This document shows, piece after piece, positions 37,963 through 46,695 of a stretch of 64,000 bases of DNA. Positions within the stretch are counted from its first letter, which is position 1, and each line of letters starts with the position of its first letter. This DNA comes from Skermanella sp. TT6 (GTDB lineage Bacteria; Pseudomonadota; Alphaproteobacteria; Azospirillales; Azospirillaceae), in the NCBI RefSeq assembly GCF_016653635.2, contig NZ_CP067420.1:4304001-4368000 (forward strand), written 5' to 3'. A model generated the notes under the pieces. It was not told where the DNA came from and did not search any database. It was given only the letters and a program-made list of their open reading frames with translations. The position numbers were made by a program, and so were the translations under genes.

Positions 37963-39351
37963 TCAGCCGGTGACGTGCGCCGCGATGCCTTCCATGGTGC
38001 CGAGCGCCGGGTTGGCGGGCTTCCAACCCTCCTTCAGCACCGAATAGTGCGCCGCCAGCATGCCGCCGACGAAGGTTTCGGCCAGGATGCGGCTGCCCAC
38101 CTCGCCCAGTCGCTGGCCGTCCTCCTGCACATGGGCCTCCTGGAGGACGTAGTACCAAAGCGGGGTGTGCCTAATCAGCTTCTGGCCGGCCGGGGGCGGC
38201 ACGATCTCGAGGCCGAGCTGGTCGTCGGCGAGCGGCTTGTAGCCGAACGCCGCCGCCGCGGACTGGCCGCTGATCAGCCCGGTCTGGGCGGCGCGGAACA
38301 GGTTGCGCTTGGCGAGCGAGCGCGGGCTGGCCTGGCTGTCCACCGTGGCGTCCGGGATGCCCGGCGATTTCAGCAGCCGAAGCGCCGGCGTCAGCAGCGG
38401 GTCGATGCGCCGGCTCGGCTGGACCGGGCCTTCGCCGATCGTACCGAAGAAGAACTTCCAATCGATGGCGTGGCGCGGCTCCAGCTTCCTGCCGCCGTTG
38501 AGATCCTGGACGTCGGGATTGTCGCTGAAGATGGCGGCGCCGAACCGGTCGTTCAGGGCATAGCCGCCGCGGACCTGGCTGTGGCCGAAGCGGAACGCCG
38601 CCACCGAGAACTCCAGCGGCATGACGGGGACGCCGCCATGCCGCGCGCCGAGGGCGCGATAGGCCGGCGCCTGATGCTCGATCACCCATTCCAGCACGTC
38701 CTTGCGGATGGTCCGCGCCAAGTAGTCGTTCAGGATCATGTACTGGTAATGGCGCATGACCGACAGGCGCGCGTCGGCATAGCCTTGCCCCTCATCGATG
38801 AACCGGTTGTGCAGGCGCTGGAACAGGTTGTGGATCTGCTGGATGATCTTGTTCTCGTCGTTCCGGGGATCGCCGATCAGCGCCCGTTCCGTCTCCGCAT
38901 CGCGAGGCACGTCCTGCTCGATCCCGCCGGTATCGGTGCCCAGGCGGAACTTGCCGTCGGGGTGGAACAGGATCTCGCCCGAACCCGGCGCCTCCAGGCC
39001 CAGGCCATAGACGGAGTCCAGTTCGAAGAAGGGCGTGCGCCGGTTGACGAAGGCGGTGACGGGGAAGCGCCGGGACAGGTCGTCCTGGTTCATCTTCAGT
39101 TCCATCAGGGTGATGTCATGGTCGATGAACTGCCCCAGGAAGGTGAAGCCCGCCGGAATGCTCCTGCTGTCGTTCTCCGCACCGATGCTGTCGCGCAGGA
39201 AGCTTTCGAGCAGGGTGAGGTCTTCCAGGTTGGGGATCACGCCGCCCTGTTCGATCATGTAATCGAACGGCCCCTCGCGATTGAGCTTCATCTTGAGATG
39301 ATCGGCCAGGGCTTCGGGAACCACGATGCCATGCTGCATGACGGATGCCAT
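37963..39351 (-). CDS. animal-type haem peroxidase family protein
   Basis: The 462-residue protein has the peroxinectin/myeloperoxidase-family core: distal histidine motif GQFIDHDIT (His78), TPFFELDSVYG, which provides the Ca/haem-side region, and a candidate proximal His in FRFGHSQVRG. No signal peptide is evident, so the location may be cytoplasmic unless exported another way. The start ATG at 39351 follows GGGAGAG. Such peroxidases are sporadic in bacteria and may act in oxidative defence or halide/organic oxidation; the substrate is unknown. Confidence 0.85.
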   Translation of the reverse strand: MASVMQHGIVVPEALADHLKMKLNREGPFDYMIEQGGVIPNLEDLTLLESFLRDSIGAENDSRSIPAGFTFLGQFIDHDITLMELKMNQDDLSRRFPVTAFVNRRTPFFELDSVYGLGLEAPGSGEILFHPDGKFRLGTDTGGIEQDVPRDAETERALIGDPRNDENKIIQQIHNLFQRLHNRFIDEGQGYADARLSVMRHYQYMILNDYLARTIRKDVLEWVIEHQAPAYRALGARHGGVPVMPLEFSVAAFRFGHSQVRGGYALNDRFGAAIFSDNPDVQDLNGGRKLEPRHAIDWKFFFGTIGEGPVQPSRRIDPLLTPALRLLKSPGIPDATVDSQASPRSLAKRNLFRAAQTGLISGQSAAAAFGYKPLADDQLGLEIVPPPAGQKLIRHTPLWYYVLQEAHVQEDGQRLGEVGSRILAETFVGGMLAAHYSVLKEGWKPANPALGTMEGIAAHVTG

Positions 39352-39547
39352 TCGACTCTCCCTCTGGATTGATTTTTTGCCATAGAGCTGGCGGATGATC
39401 CGAGAAGTCAATGAGCAGTATTGACTCGACACAACAGAGCGGCAACGCAAAATAATACCAATTCCGAAGCCCATGAAGACTTCAGCTGCGGTAATTCATT
39501 ATAGAATTCGATTTGATTGCTTCCGATAGTAACTGTTGCGGACCGGT

Positions 39548-40981
39548 TCAGGCCGGATCGCGCAGACTGGCGCCCTGTCGGCGCAATTCCCGCTGGACTT
39601 CGATCGCCGGCACTTGGCGCGCCGCTCCGCCCTGCTGCGCGGCCAGGGCGGCGCAGATCCCGGCCGCCTGCCCGGTCGCCATGGCGGTCGGCGTCACGCG
39701 GTAGGAGGAATGGGCCTCGTGGCTGCCGGAAATGCAGCGGCCTGCGACCATCAGCCGGTCGACGCCCTGCGGCAGCAGGCAGCGCAACGGGATCTCGTAG
39801 TATTCGCCGGGCGGCAGGCGCTTCAAGACCGTGCCTCTGCCGGCCGGGTTGTGGATGTCGATCGGATAGGAGCCGCGGGCGATGCCGTCGTCGAACTTGC
39901 GGGCCTCCAGCACGTCGTCGGCGGTCATGCGGTAATCGCCGACGATCCGCCGGGTCTCACGCACGCCGACCGTGACGCCGCTCTGGATCACGTAGGACTT
40001 CCCGAAGCCCGGAACATAGCCGCGCAGGAAGCGGGCGATCCGGCCCATCTGGACCTTGCCCAGCCGCTCCGCCTCCGTCAGGTCGAACACGTCTGTGCCC
40101 AGCACTCCGGTGACCCGGGTGCTGTTGACGGCGATCTCGCCCTCGTGCGGCGTCGCGAAGAACAGGATATCCTCGCGAGGGAGGTCCAGTTCGCCGTCGG
40201 CCGTCGCCTTGGCGATCAGGTCCCACAGGCCATGGACGCCGCGCCACTGGTCGGGATGCGCCCTGACATAGTCCGCGAAGGCTTGCCGGTCGAAGCCGCC
40301 GACCCGGAACATCAGCGTCATCGGCTGTACCCGGCCGTCGCCGTCCCGCCCGACATCGAAACGGGCCCCGGCGAGCGCCGCCACGTCGCCGTCGCCGGTG
40401 CAGTCGATGATGGTGCCGGCCCGGACCGCGACCGGACCCGACTTGGTCTCGAACACGACGCCCTCCGGCCGTCCCGGCTCGCCCAGGATGCCCGACGCGA
40501 AGGCGTGGTAGAGGAGCCTGACCCCGGCTTCCTCGACCACCTCCTGCGCCACGACCTTGTAGGTCTCCGGATCGAACGGAACGGTGTAGCCGGTATCGCC
40601 GGAAGGCGGGATGGCGCCTCCCGCCCCGATCAGTCGCTCCAGGAACGACGCCAGCGCCCCGGCCACGATCGGCTCGCCCGGACCATGGTCGGACGGCATC
40701 AGCCTGGTATTGTCAACATCGGCAGGCGCGCCGCGCTGGGTGTGGAAGGACATCAGCGGCATCACCAGCGCGGCGGTCGCGTTCCCGCCCAGGAACCCGT
40801 GCCGCTCGACCATCACCACGTCCGCCCCGGCCCAGGCCGCCCCCAGCGCGGCGCCCATGCCGGCCGGCCCTCCCCCGATCACCAGCACGTCGGCGGTGCC
40901 GGCCAGGATCGCCCGGCGGGGCGGCAGCGGGATGGTGGGCGGGTTGGCGCCTGCATGGTGGGAAGGCCGCAGGACAGGCAT
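39548..40981 (-). CDS. FAD-dependent oxidoreductase
   Basis: The 477-residue protein has an N-terminal FAD-binding GGGPAGMGAALGAAWAGADV, then HGFLGGNATAAL, IDCTGDGDVAALAGA, and C-terminal HEAHSSYRVTPTAMATGQAA, the FAD_oxidored group that also includes fumarate-reductase-like flavoproteins. The ATG at 40981 has GGAGG six bases upstream; a longer upstream start overlaps the preceding gene and is less likely. It lies 28 bases after a polysaccharide pyruvyl transferase on the same strand, so co-transcription is likely. The substrate is unknown. Confidence 0.85.
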   Translation of the reverse strand: MPVLRPSHHAGANPPTIPLPPRRAILAGTADVLVIGGGPAGMGAALGAAWAGADVVMVERHGFLGGNATAALVMPLMSFHTQRGAPADVDNTRLMPSDHGPGEPIVAGALASFLERLIGAGGAIPPSGDTGYTVPFDPETYKVVAQEVVEEAGVRLLYHAFASGILGEPGRPEGVVFETKSGPVAVRAGTIIDCTGDGDVAALAGARFDVGRDGDGRVQPMTLMFRVGGFDRQAFADYVRAHPDQWRGVHGLWDLIAKATADGELDLPREDILFFATPHEGEIAVNSTRVTGVLGTDVFDLTEAERLGKVQMGRIARFLRGYVPGFGKSYVIQSGVTVGVRETRRIVGDYRMTADDVLEARKFDDGIARGSYPIDIHNPAGRGTVLKRLPPGEYYEIPLRCLLPQGVDRLMVAGRCISGSHEAHSSYRVTPTAMATGQAAGICAALAAQQGGAARQVPAIEVQRELRRQGASLRDPA

Positions 40982-41009
40982 TATCGCCTCCAAATTAGGA
41001 ATAATTGCA

Positions 41010-42134
41010 TCAAGAGTCAACGGGCGCGGCGGATCGGAGGTTCAGCGTCTCGACCATCAGCGGCACGGTACGGCGCGCCTGGCCCTGGAGCAGGACGACG
41101 CGCTCCCGCACCTCGCGGCAATGGTCTTCCCGGTTGTCCCACAGCCGGTCCAGCGCCGCCAGCAGGGAGCCGGCGCCGTCCTCGTGGACGCCGGCCCGGC
41201 GCGGTACGCCCAGGACGTCGAGGAAATCCGCCACCTTGCTCGCATAGGGCAAGGCCATCAGCGGCACCCCGGAGATGGCCGCGAAGATCAGGAAATGCAG
41301 CCGCATGCCCAGGGCGAACTGGAAATGCCCCATCAGCCCCAGGATCTCGCGGGGAGAGTAGGAGCCCCGCAATACGCTGGCGCAGTGCGGCGCCGACATG
41401 GCGGCGATCACCTGGTGCGCCTCCCGCAGATCGGCGCGTTCCATGGGGACGAACACCACCTGGGCGTCATAGCGGTGGACGATGAAATCGGCGGCCTGGG
41501 CCAGCAGGCCATGGTAGCCGCCGGCATCCAGGTCGGGCGCCGCGGCGCCGCGCTCGCGGATCGACAGCCCGATCAGGCGGCGATCGGCCGGAATACCCTC
41601 CGCGCGCAGCATGTCGTCGGTGAAGGGGGCCGGATCGAGCAGCAAGGCCGGGTCGGCTGTCACCGTCACCGGCCGGGTGCAGCCGATTTCCTCCAGAAGC
41701 CGCTTGGCGCCGATTTCCCGCACGGTGATGCCGGTCATCATGTTCATGCCGTCGCGGACCGCCGCCCGCTCCTCGCCCCCTTTCAGCGGACCGATGCCGA
41801 CCGAGAAGGCGAAGGTCGGGACGTTGCGGGCCTGGGCGATCACCACCTCGCGCAGGTAGGTCCGGGCCTCCGTGTCGTAGAGGATGCCGCCGCCGCCCAG
41901 GAGCAGGACATCCAGCCGCTCGACCTCCGGGATGATCTCGTCGCGGAGTGCCGTGCGCGGATTGATCGCGTGGTCGACGTCCTGGTTGGCCCGGGTGTGT
42001 TCGGCATTGCGGGAAAAGGCGACGATCTCCACGCCGGGCAAGGCGTTCCGCAACTGGACGATGGCCGAGGCGAGGATGGCCTCGTCGCCCAGGTTCAGCC
42101 CGCCGTAGGAGCCGGATATCCCGACTATGGGCAA
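41010..42134 (-). CDS. polysaccharide pyruvyl transferase family protein
   Basis: The 374-residue product starts MPIVGISGSYGGLNLGDEAI, the hallmark of the CsaB/polysaccharide pyruvyl transferase family, with LLLGGGGILYD and GMRLHFLIFAAISGVPLMAL near the C-terminus. Such enzymes add ketal pyruvate to cell-surface sugars using phosphoenolpyruvate. It precedes the FAD oxidoreductase in a probable operon. Confidence 0.88.
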   Translation of the reverse strand: MPIVGISGSYGGLNLGDEAILASAIVQLRNALPGVEIVAFSRNAEHTRANQDVDHAINPRTALRDEIIPEVERLDVLLLGGGGILYDTEARTYLREVVIAQARNVPTFAFSVGIGPLKGGEERAAVRDGMNMMTGITVREIGAKRLLEEIGCTRPVTVTADPALLLDPAPFTDDMLRAEGIPADRRLIGLSIRERGAAAPDLDAGGYHGLLAQAADFIVHRYDAQVVFVPMERADLREAHQVIAAMSAPHCASVLRGSYSPREILGLMGHFQFALGMRLHFLIFAAISGVPLMALPYASKVADFLDVLGVPRRAGVHEDGAGSLLAALDRLWDNREDHCREVRERVVLLQGQARRTVPLMVETLNLRSAAPVDS

Positions 42135-42240
42135 GATCTCACCTTTTCATGGCCGGACCCGGGGGATCGGGAACAATCGGCCCCGGCGGGTGATTGACTC
42201 TGAACGCCCGTTCAATGAAGCCTTGCTCCAGGAGATCCTC

Positions 42241-42321
42241 ATGGAAAACAACATGAACCACGTGATCGTGCTGTCCTCGATCGCCATCGCGATCCTGCTG
42301 CTCCTCGTCCTCACAGCCTGA
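42241..42321 (+). CDS. very small predicted single-pass membrane peptide (26 aa)
   Basis: The frame encodes MENNMNHVIVLSSIAIAILL followed by LLVLTA, a single hydrophobic helix with a short polar N-terminus. A strong AGGAGATCC ribosome-binding site lies at the correct distance from the ATG. Real small membrane peptides look like this, although short ORFs also arise by chance. It is followed 12 bases later by another small ORF. Confidence 0.55.
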   Translation: MENNMNHVIVLSSIAIAILLLLVLTA

Positions 42322-42333
42322 GGACTCAGCGCC

Positions 42334-42507
42334 ATGACGACCGTCACCATCGAGGGGGAACTGCGCGGGCATGTCGCCGGCGCGCTGAGGGATTACATCA
42401 CCAAGCTTTACGAGCATAAGGCGTCCACTCCCTCCAAGGCGGCGAAGGCCGATTACGACCGGACCATCGCCGAGGTGCAGAAACTGCTGGATGCGGTCGA
42501 GGCCTAG
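42334..42507 (+). CDS. small hypothetical protein (57 aa)
   Basis: The 57-residue frame starts MTTVTIEGELRGHVAGALRD and is rich in charged helix-forming residues (KAAKADYDRTIAEVQKLLDA), suggesting a compact helical protein. A GAGGA site overlaps the end of the preceding 26-residue ORF, so translation may be coupled. No family recognised. Confidence 0.5.
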   Translation: MTTVTIEGELRGHVAGALRDYITKLYEHKASTPSKAAKADYDRTIAEVQKLLDAVEA

Positions 42508-42527
42508 GTCTCAGCGAGGCCTAGATC

Positions 42528-42785
42528 TCAGCGTATCCTGGAGATCGCCACGACCGCGTCGTTCCGGTCCCTGACGCGGATGCTGAAGCGCCGGCGGCTT
42601 CGGCATGGCTTGACGTTGACGATGTCGCCGGGATTCAGCTGATAGCTCTTGTCCACGACCTCCGGCTCCTCCAGCGCCTCCTCCTCGGCGGGCGTGGCGA
42701 AGCAGGTCCAGATCGTGCCGTTCGGCGTCCGCGCGTCCCGGCGCAGATGCTCGATCGGCTTCGGGCGATGTCTGAAAAGCCCCAT
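42528..42785 (-). CDS. small hypothetical protein (85 aa)
   Basis: The ATG at 42785 gives MGLFRHRPKPIEHLRRDART and then a moderately acidic region (AEEEALEEPEVVDKS) followed by a basic C-terminus with NPGDIVNVKPCRSRRRFSIR. Composition is protein-like and the frame is not a shadow of another gene, but no known fold is recognised. A longer in-frame start at 42863 exists. It converges on the 57-residue ORF. Confidence 0.6.
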   Translation of the reverse strand: MGLFRHRPKPIEHLRRDARTPNGTIWTCFATPAEEEALEEPEVVDKSYQLNPGDIVNVKPCRSRRRFSIRVRDRNDAVVAISRIR

Positions 42786-42921
42786 GGACTTGGTCTCCCG
42801 ATGCCAGAGATCTATGATGCGGTAGAATGGTCGTGCAACCAACGGCACGGCCTTAAGTTCCAACGCCCGGACCGCTCGCTTGTGCAGCGCAGCGAGTCCG
42901 GGCCGTCAGACAGGAAGCGCG

Positions 42922-43647
42922 ATGGACGGCAAGCCCCTGCGGGTCACGATCTGGAACGAATTCCGCCACGAGAAGGCAAACCCGGAAGTGGCCGCCCTGT
43001 ATCCCGACGGCATGCACGAGGCGCTGGCGGCCCCCCTGCGCGCCGCCGGCCATGACGTCCGCACCGCCACCCTGGACGATCCGGAGCATGGCTTGACCGA
43101 GGAGGTGCTGGCCGGCACCGACGTGCTGCTGTGGTGGGGCCACCGGCACCACCGCGACGTGGACGATGCGGTGGTCGACCGGGTCTGGAAGCGGGTGCTG
43201 GACGGGATGGGGCTGATCCCCCTGCACTCCTCCCATTTCTCGAAGATCTTCGTCCGGCTGATGGGCACCACCTGCCATCTGAAGCACCGGGTCGCTGGCG
43301 AGCGGGAGCGGCTGTGGCTGGTCGCCCGCGGCCATCCGATCGCCGAGGGCATCCCCGAGCATTTCGACCTTCAGCCGGAGGAGATGTACGGCGAGCCGTT
43401 CGACATCCCGCCGCCGGAGGAGCTGGTCTTCGTCAGCTGGTTCCAGGGCGGGGAGGTGTTCCGCAGCGGCTGCTGCTACACCCGGGGCCAGGGGCGGATC
43501 TTCTATTTCCGCCCCGGCCACGAGTCCTATCCCACGTACCACCACCCGACCGTCCAGCGGGTGATCGCCAACGCGGTGCGCTGGGCCGCCCCGCGGGACG
43601 TGGCGCCGCGGCAATTCGGCCGCAGCGCCCCCTTGGAGCCGATTTAG
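42922..43647 (+). CDS. ThuA-like (trehalose utilisation) domain protein
   Basis: The 241-residue protein has the ThuA glutamine-amidotransferase-like fold: [34 protein letters not shown], and the C-terminal [20 protein letters not shown]. ThuA relatives occur with sugar-catabolic genes and may act on disaccharide derivatives; activity is not established for this one. ATG 42922 follows AGGAAG. It converges on lon with 10 bases between. Confidence 0.82.
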   Translation: MDGKPLRVTIWNEFRHEKANPEVAALYPDGMHEALAAPLRAAGHDVRTATLDDPEHGLTEEVLAGTDVLLWWGHRHHRDVDDAVVDRVWKRVLDGMGLIPLHSSHFSKIFVRLMGTTCHLKHRVAGERERLWLVARGHPIAEGIPEHFDLQPEEMYGEPFDIPPPEELVFVSWFQGGEVFRSGCCYTRGQGRIFYFRPGHESYPTYHHPTVQRVIANAVRWAAPRDVAPRQFGRSAPLEPI

Positions 43648-43657
43648 GCGATCCGGA

Positions 43658-46051
43658 TCAGGTCAGCGCCGCCGCGATGGCGTCGTCAACCCGTTCCAGC
43701 CAGACGAACTCCAGCGCGTCGCGGGCGGCTTCCGGGATTTCCTCGTAATCCCGGCGGTTGCGCGCCGGCAGCATGACGGTGGTGATCCCGGCCCGCTGGG
43801 CCGCCAGCACCTTCTCCTTGATGCCGCCCACGGGGAGCACCAGCCCGCGCAAGCTGATCTCTCCGGTCATCGCGATGTCGCTTCGGATCGTCCGGCCGGT
43901 CAGCAGCGAGACCAGCGCCATGAACATGGCGACGCCGGCGCTGGGGCCGTCCTTGGGGATGGCGCCTGCCGGCACGTGGACGTGGATGTCGAACTTGTCG
44001 AACTCCACCGGCTCCGGGCCGACCACCTCGGGCCTGGACTTCACCAGGCTGAGCGCCGCCTGCGCGCTCTCCTTCATCACGTCGCCGAGCTGGCCGGTCA
44101 GGATCAGCCGCCCGTTGCCCGGCGTCCGGGTCGCCTCGATGAACAGGATGTCGCCGCCGACCGGCGTCCAGGCGAGCCCGGTCGCGACGCCGGGGACGCT
44201 GGTCCGCATGGCGGTCTCGCTCTCGAACCGGTGCGGCCCCAGGATCTCCGGCAGATGGCCCGGCTCGACGATGATGCTCGATATCGTCCCCTCCGCGATC
44301 CGCATCGCGACATTGCGGAAGACGCCGCCGATCAGCCGTTCCAGGTTCCGGTTGCCGGCCTCCCGCGTGTAGAAGCGGATGATCTCCCGGATCGCCTCGT
44401 CGGTGATGCCGGCCTGCTCCGCCGTCAGGCCGTTGGCCTCCAGCTGGCGGCGGACCAGGTAGCGCTTGGCGATCTCGAGCTTTTCCTCCTCCGTGTAGCC
44501 GGGCAGGTCGATAACCTCCATGCGGTCGCGCAGGGGGCCGGGGATGTTCTCCAGCACGTTGGCGGTCGCGATGAACATGACGCGGCTGAGGTCGAACGGC
44601 ACGCCGAGGTAGTTGTCGCGGAAGGTGCCGTTCTGCTCCGGGTCGAGCACCTCCAGCAGCGCCGCCGAGGGATCGCCGTGGAAGCCCTGGCCGAGCTTGT
44701 CCATCTCGTCCAGCATCATCACCGGGTTGCGGGTGCCGGCCTTGCGCAGCGACTGGATCACCGTGCCCGGCAGCGCGCCCACATAGGTCCGGCGGTGGCC
44801 GCGGATCTCCGCCTCGTCGTGCAGGCCGCCCAGGCTGACCCGGACGAAGGCGCGCTCGGTCGCCCGCGCGATGCTCTGGCCGAGCGAGGTCTTGCCGACG
44901 CCGGGCGGGCCGACGAAGCACAGGATCGGGCTGCGGCCTTCCGGGTTGAGCTTGCGCACCGCCAGGAACTCCAGGATGCGGCGCTTGACCTTCTCCAGGC
45001 CGTAATGGTCCTCGTCCAGGATGCGGCGGGCGGCGGCGATGTCGATCGAGGTGTCGCTCAGCTTCGACCAGGGCAGCTCGATCAGCCAGTCCAGGTACGT
45101 CCGGATCATGCCGTACTCGCCGGCGGCCTCGGGCATGCGCTCCAGCCGGCGCAGCTCCTTGGTCGCCTGGGTCTCGACCTCCGGCGGCATCCCGGCCTTG
45201 GCGATGGCCTCGGTCAGCTCCTGGATCTCGACCTGCTTGGCGTCGGTCTCGCCAAGCTCCTTCTGGATGGTGCGGAGCTGTTCGCGCAGCACGTATTCGC
45301 GCTGGCGCTCGTCCATGGTCTCCTTGGTCTGCTCGCTGATCCGCCGGGACAGGCGCAGCACCTCGATGCGGTGGGCGAGCAGGTTGCCGACCTTCTCCAG
45401 CCGGCGGGCGAGGTCGAAGGTCTCCAGCACCTCCTGCTTCTCTTCCGGCTTCAGGTCCATGTAGCTGGCGACCATGTCGGCCAGCGCCGACGCGGTCGGG
45501 ATGTTCTGGACGGCGGCCAGCAACTCCTGCGGGGCCTGGGGCAGGAGCTGGACCGCCTCGACCGCCTGCTGGCGCAGGTTGTAGAAGCGGGCCTGGATCT
45601 CGGTGTCCGTGGCCTCCGGCTCAGGCATCATCTGGACGCGGGCGACCAGGAACGGATAGCCGTCGAGATATTCCAGCACGCGGAACCGCTGCTGCCCCTG
45701 GGTCACCACATGGTGGGTGCCGTCGGGCGCGGTCAGGTAGCGCAGGACACCGCCCACGGTGCCGACCCGGTGGAGGTCGAGGCCGGTCGGCTCGTCCACC
45801 GTCTCGTCGCGCTGGAGCACGACGCCGAACGGCTTCTCGGAGCGCACCGCGTTCTGGGCCGCCGCGATCGTGCGCGGGCGGCCGACGGTGATCGGCAGGA
45901 CGGCGCCGGGGAACAGCACGAGGTTGCGCACCGGGACGATCGCGATCGCGTCTTCCGGGAGGGCCAGGGTGTTCTCGGGGGCTTTGGCCGGGTTGGCGGC
46001 GGGATCGCCGTTGGCGGAGGGAGTGGTGTCGTTCAGGGTGGATATTGCCAT
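43658..46051 (-). CDS. lon: ATP-dependent protease Lon
   Basis: Lon is the main quality-control protease of the cytoplasm and degrades misfolded proteins and some regulators. The 797-residue product has the N-domain, Walker A GPPGVGKTSLGQS, sensor elements, and the C-terminal protease with the catalytic dyad Ser704 (KDGPSAGVAM) and Lys745 (VGGIKEKVLAA). All functional motifs are intact. It follows the hsp20 gene by nine bases on the same strand, forming a probable heat-shock operon. No clear sigma-32 promoter was found upstream of hsp20. Confidence 0.97.
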   Translation of the reverse strand: MAISTLNDTTPSANGDPAANPAKAPENTLALPEDAIAIVPVRNLVLFPGAVLPITVGRPRTIAAAQNAVRSEKPFGVVLQRDETVDEPTGLDLHRVGTVGGVLRYLTAPDGTHHVVTQGQQRFRVLEYLDGYPFLVARVQMMPEPEATDTEIQARFYNLRQQAVEAVQLLPQAPQELLAAVQNIPTASALADMVASYMDLKPEEKQEVLETFDLARRLEKVGNLLAHRIEVLRLSRRISEQTKETMDERQREYVLREQLRTIQKELGETDAKQVEIQELTEAIAKAGMPPEVETQATKELRRLERMPEAAGEYGMIRTYLDWLIELPWSKLSDTSIDIAAARRILDEDHYGLEKVKRRILEFLAVRKLNPEGRSPILCFVGPPGVGKTSLGQSIARATERAFVRVSLGGLHDEAEIRGHRRTYVGALPGTVIQSLRKAGTRNPVMMLDEMDKLGQGFHGDPSAALLEVLDPEQNGTFRDNYLGVPFDLSRVMFIATANVLENIPGPLRDRMEVIDLPGYTEEEKLEIAKRYLVRRQLEANGLTAEQAGITDEAIREIIRFYTREAGNRNLERLIGGVFRNVAMRIAEGTISSIIVEPGHLPEILGPHRFESETAMRTSVPGVATGLAWTPVGGDILFIEATRTPGNGRLILTGQLGDVMKESAQAALSLVKSRPEVVGPEPVEFDKFDIHVHVPAGAIPKDGPSAGVAMFMALVSLLTGRTIRSDIAMTGEISLRGLVLPVGGIKEKVLAAQRAGITTVMLPARNRRDYEEIPEAARDALEFVWLERVDDAIAAALT

Positions 46052-46060
46052 GTCAGCTCC

Positions 46061-46480
46061 TCAGCCGGCCTTGCGCAGGGACAGCACAAGGCAGCCGTCG
46101 GCGAGTTCGCGCCGGCCCAGTTCGAGCGGGCCGGGCGGCAGCTCGATGTGCCGTTCGAACCGGCCGTGGGGTATTTCCATGCGGTGGATCAGGCCGGCGC
46201 GGTCGCCGACCGGCAAGGCCCGCTCGCCGACGACGATCAGCACGCCGCCGTCGATCACGACCTGGACCTGATCGGGCCGGACGCCGGGCAGCGCCACGAC
46301 GACCAGGTATTCCTCGGCGGTCTCGATCAGGTCGACCGGCGGCTGCCAGGTCGGGCGGCGCGCGGCGCCGGGGTTTCCGGGCGAGCCGGGCTGGAAGAAC
46401 TGGCGGCGCATCCGCTCCGCCTTGTCCATCATGTCGAGAGCTTCCGCCCACATCCAGATTCGGGGATCACGCGAGGGCAT
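46061..46480 (-). CDS. small heat-shock protein, Hsp20/alpha-crystallin family
   Basis: Hsp20 proteins hold unfolded proteins for refolding. The 139-residue product has an alpha-crystallin domain: VDLIETAEEYLVVVALPGVR, GVLIVVGERALPVGD and RMEIPHGRFERHIELPPG. An AGGAGGG site precedes the ATG at 46480. Its tight coupling to lon suggests joint heat-stress expression. Confidence 0.9.
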   Translation of the reverse strand: MPSRDPRIWMWAEALDMMDKAERMRRQFFQPGSPGNPGAARRPTWQPPVDLIETAEEYLVVVALPGVRPDQVQVVIDGGVLIVVGERALPVGDRAGLIHRMEIPHGRFERHIELPPGPLELGRRELADGCLVLSLRKAG

Positions 46481-46695
46481 CGAGCCTTTCCCTCCTCAAA
46501 CGTTCGTCGCTATGTCAAGTGGGCATCCAACAGGCGATGTCGAGGGGATGGCACGGTGCCAGACCGGCGTATGGCGCATTCCATGGTTGACGCGGGGTCA
46601 TTGGACGGATTGGTATGTCCACTTGAATCCCTGATCGCTGTGATTGGTGCCAGAACAAGAAAGCCGCGCCCGAGGGCGCGCGTGGAGGAACCGGA

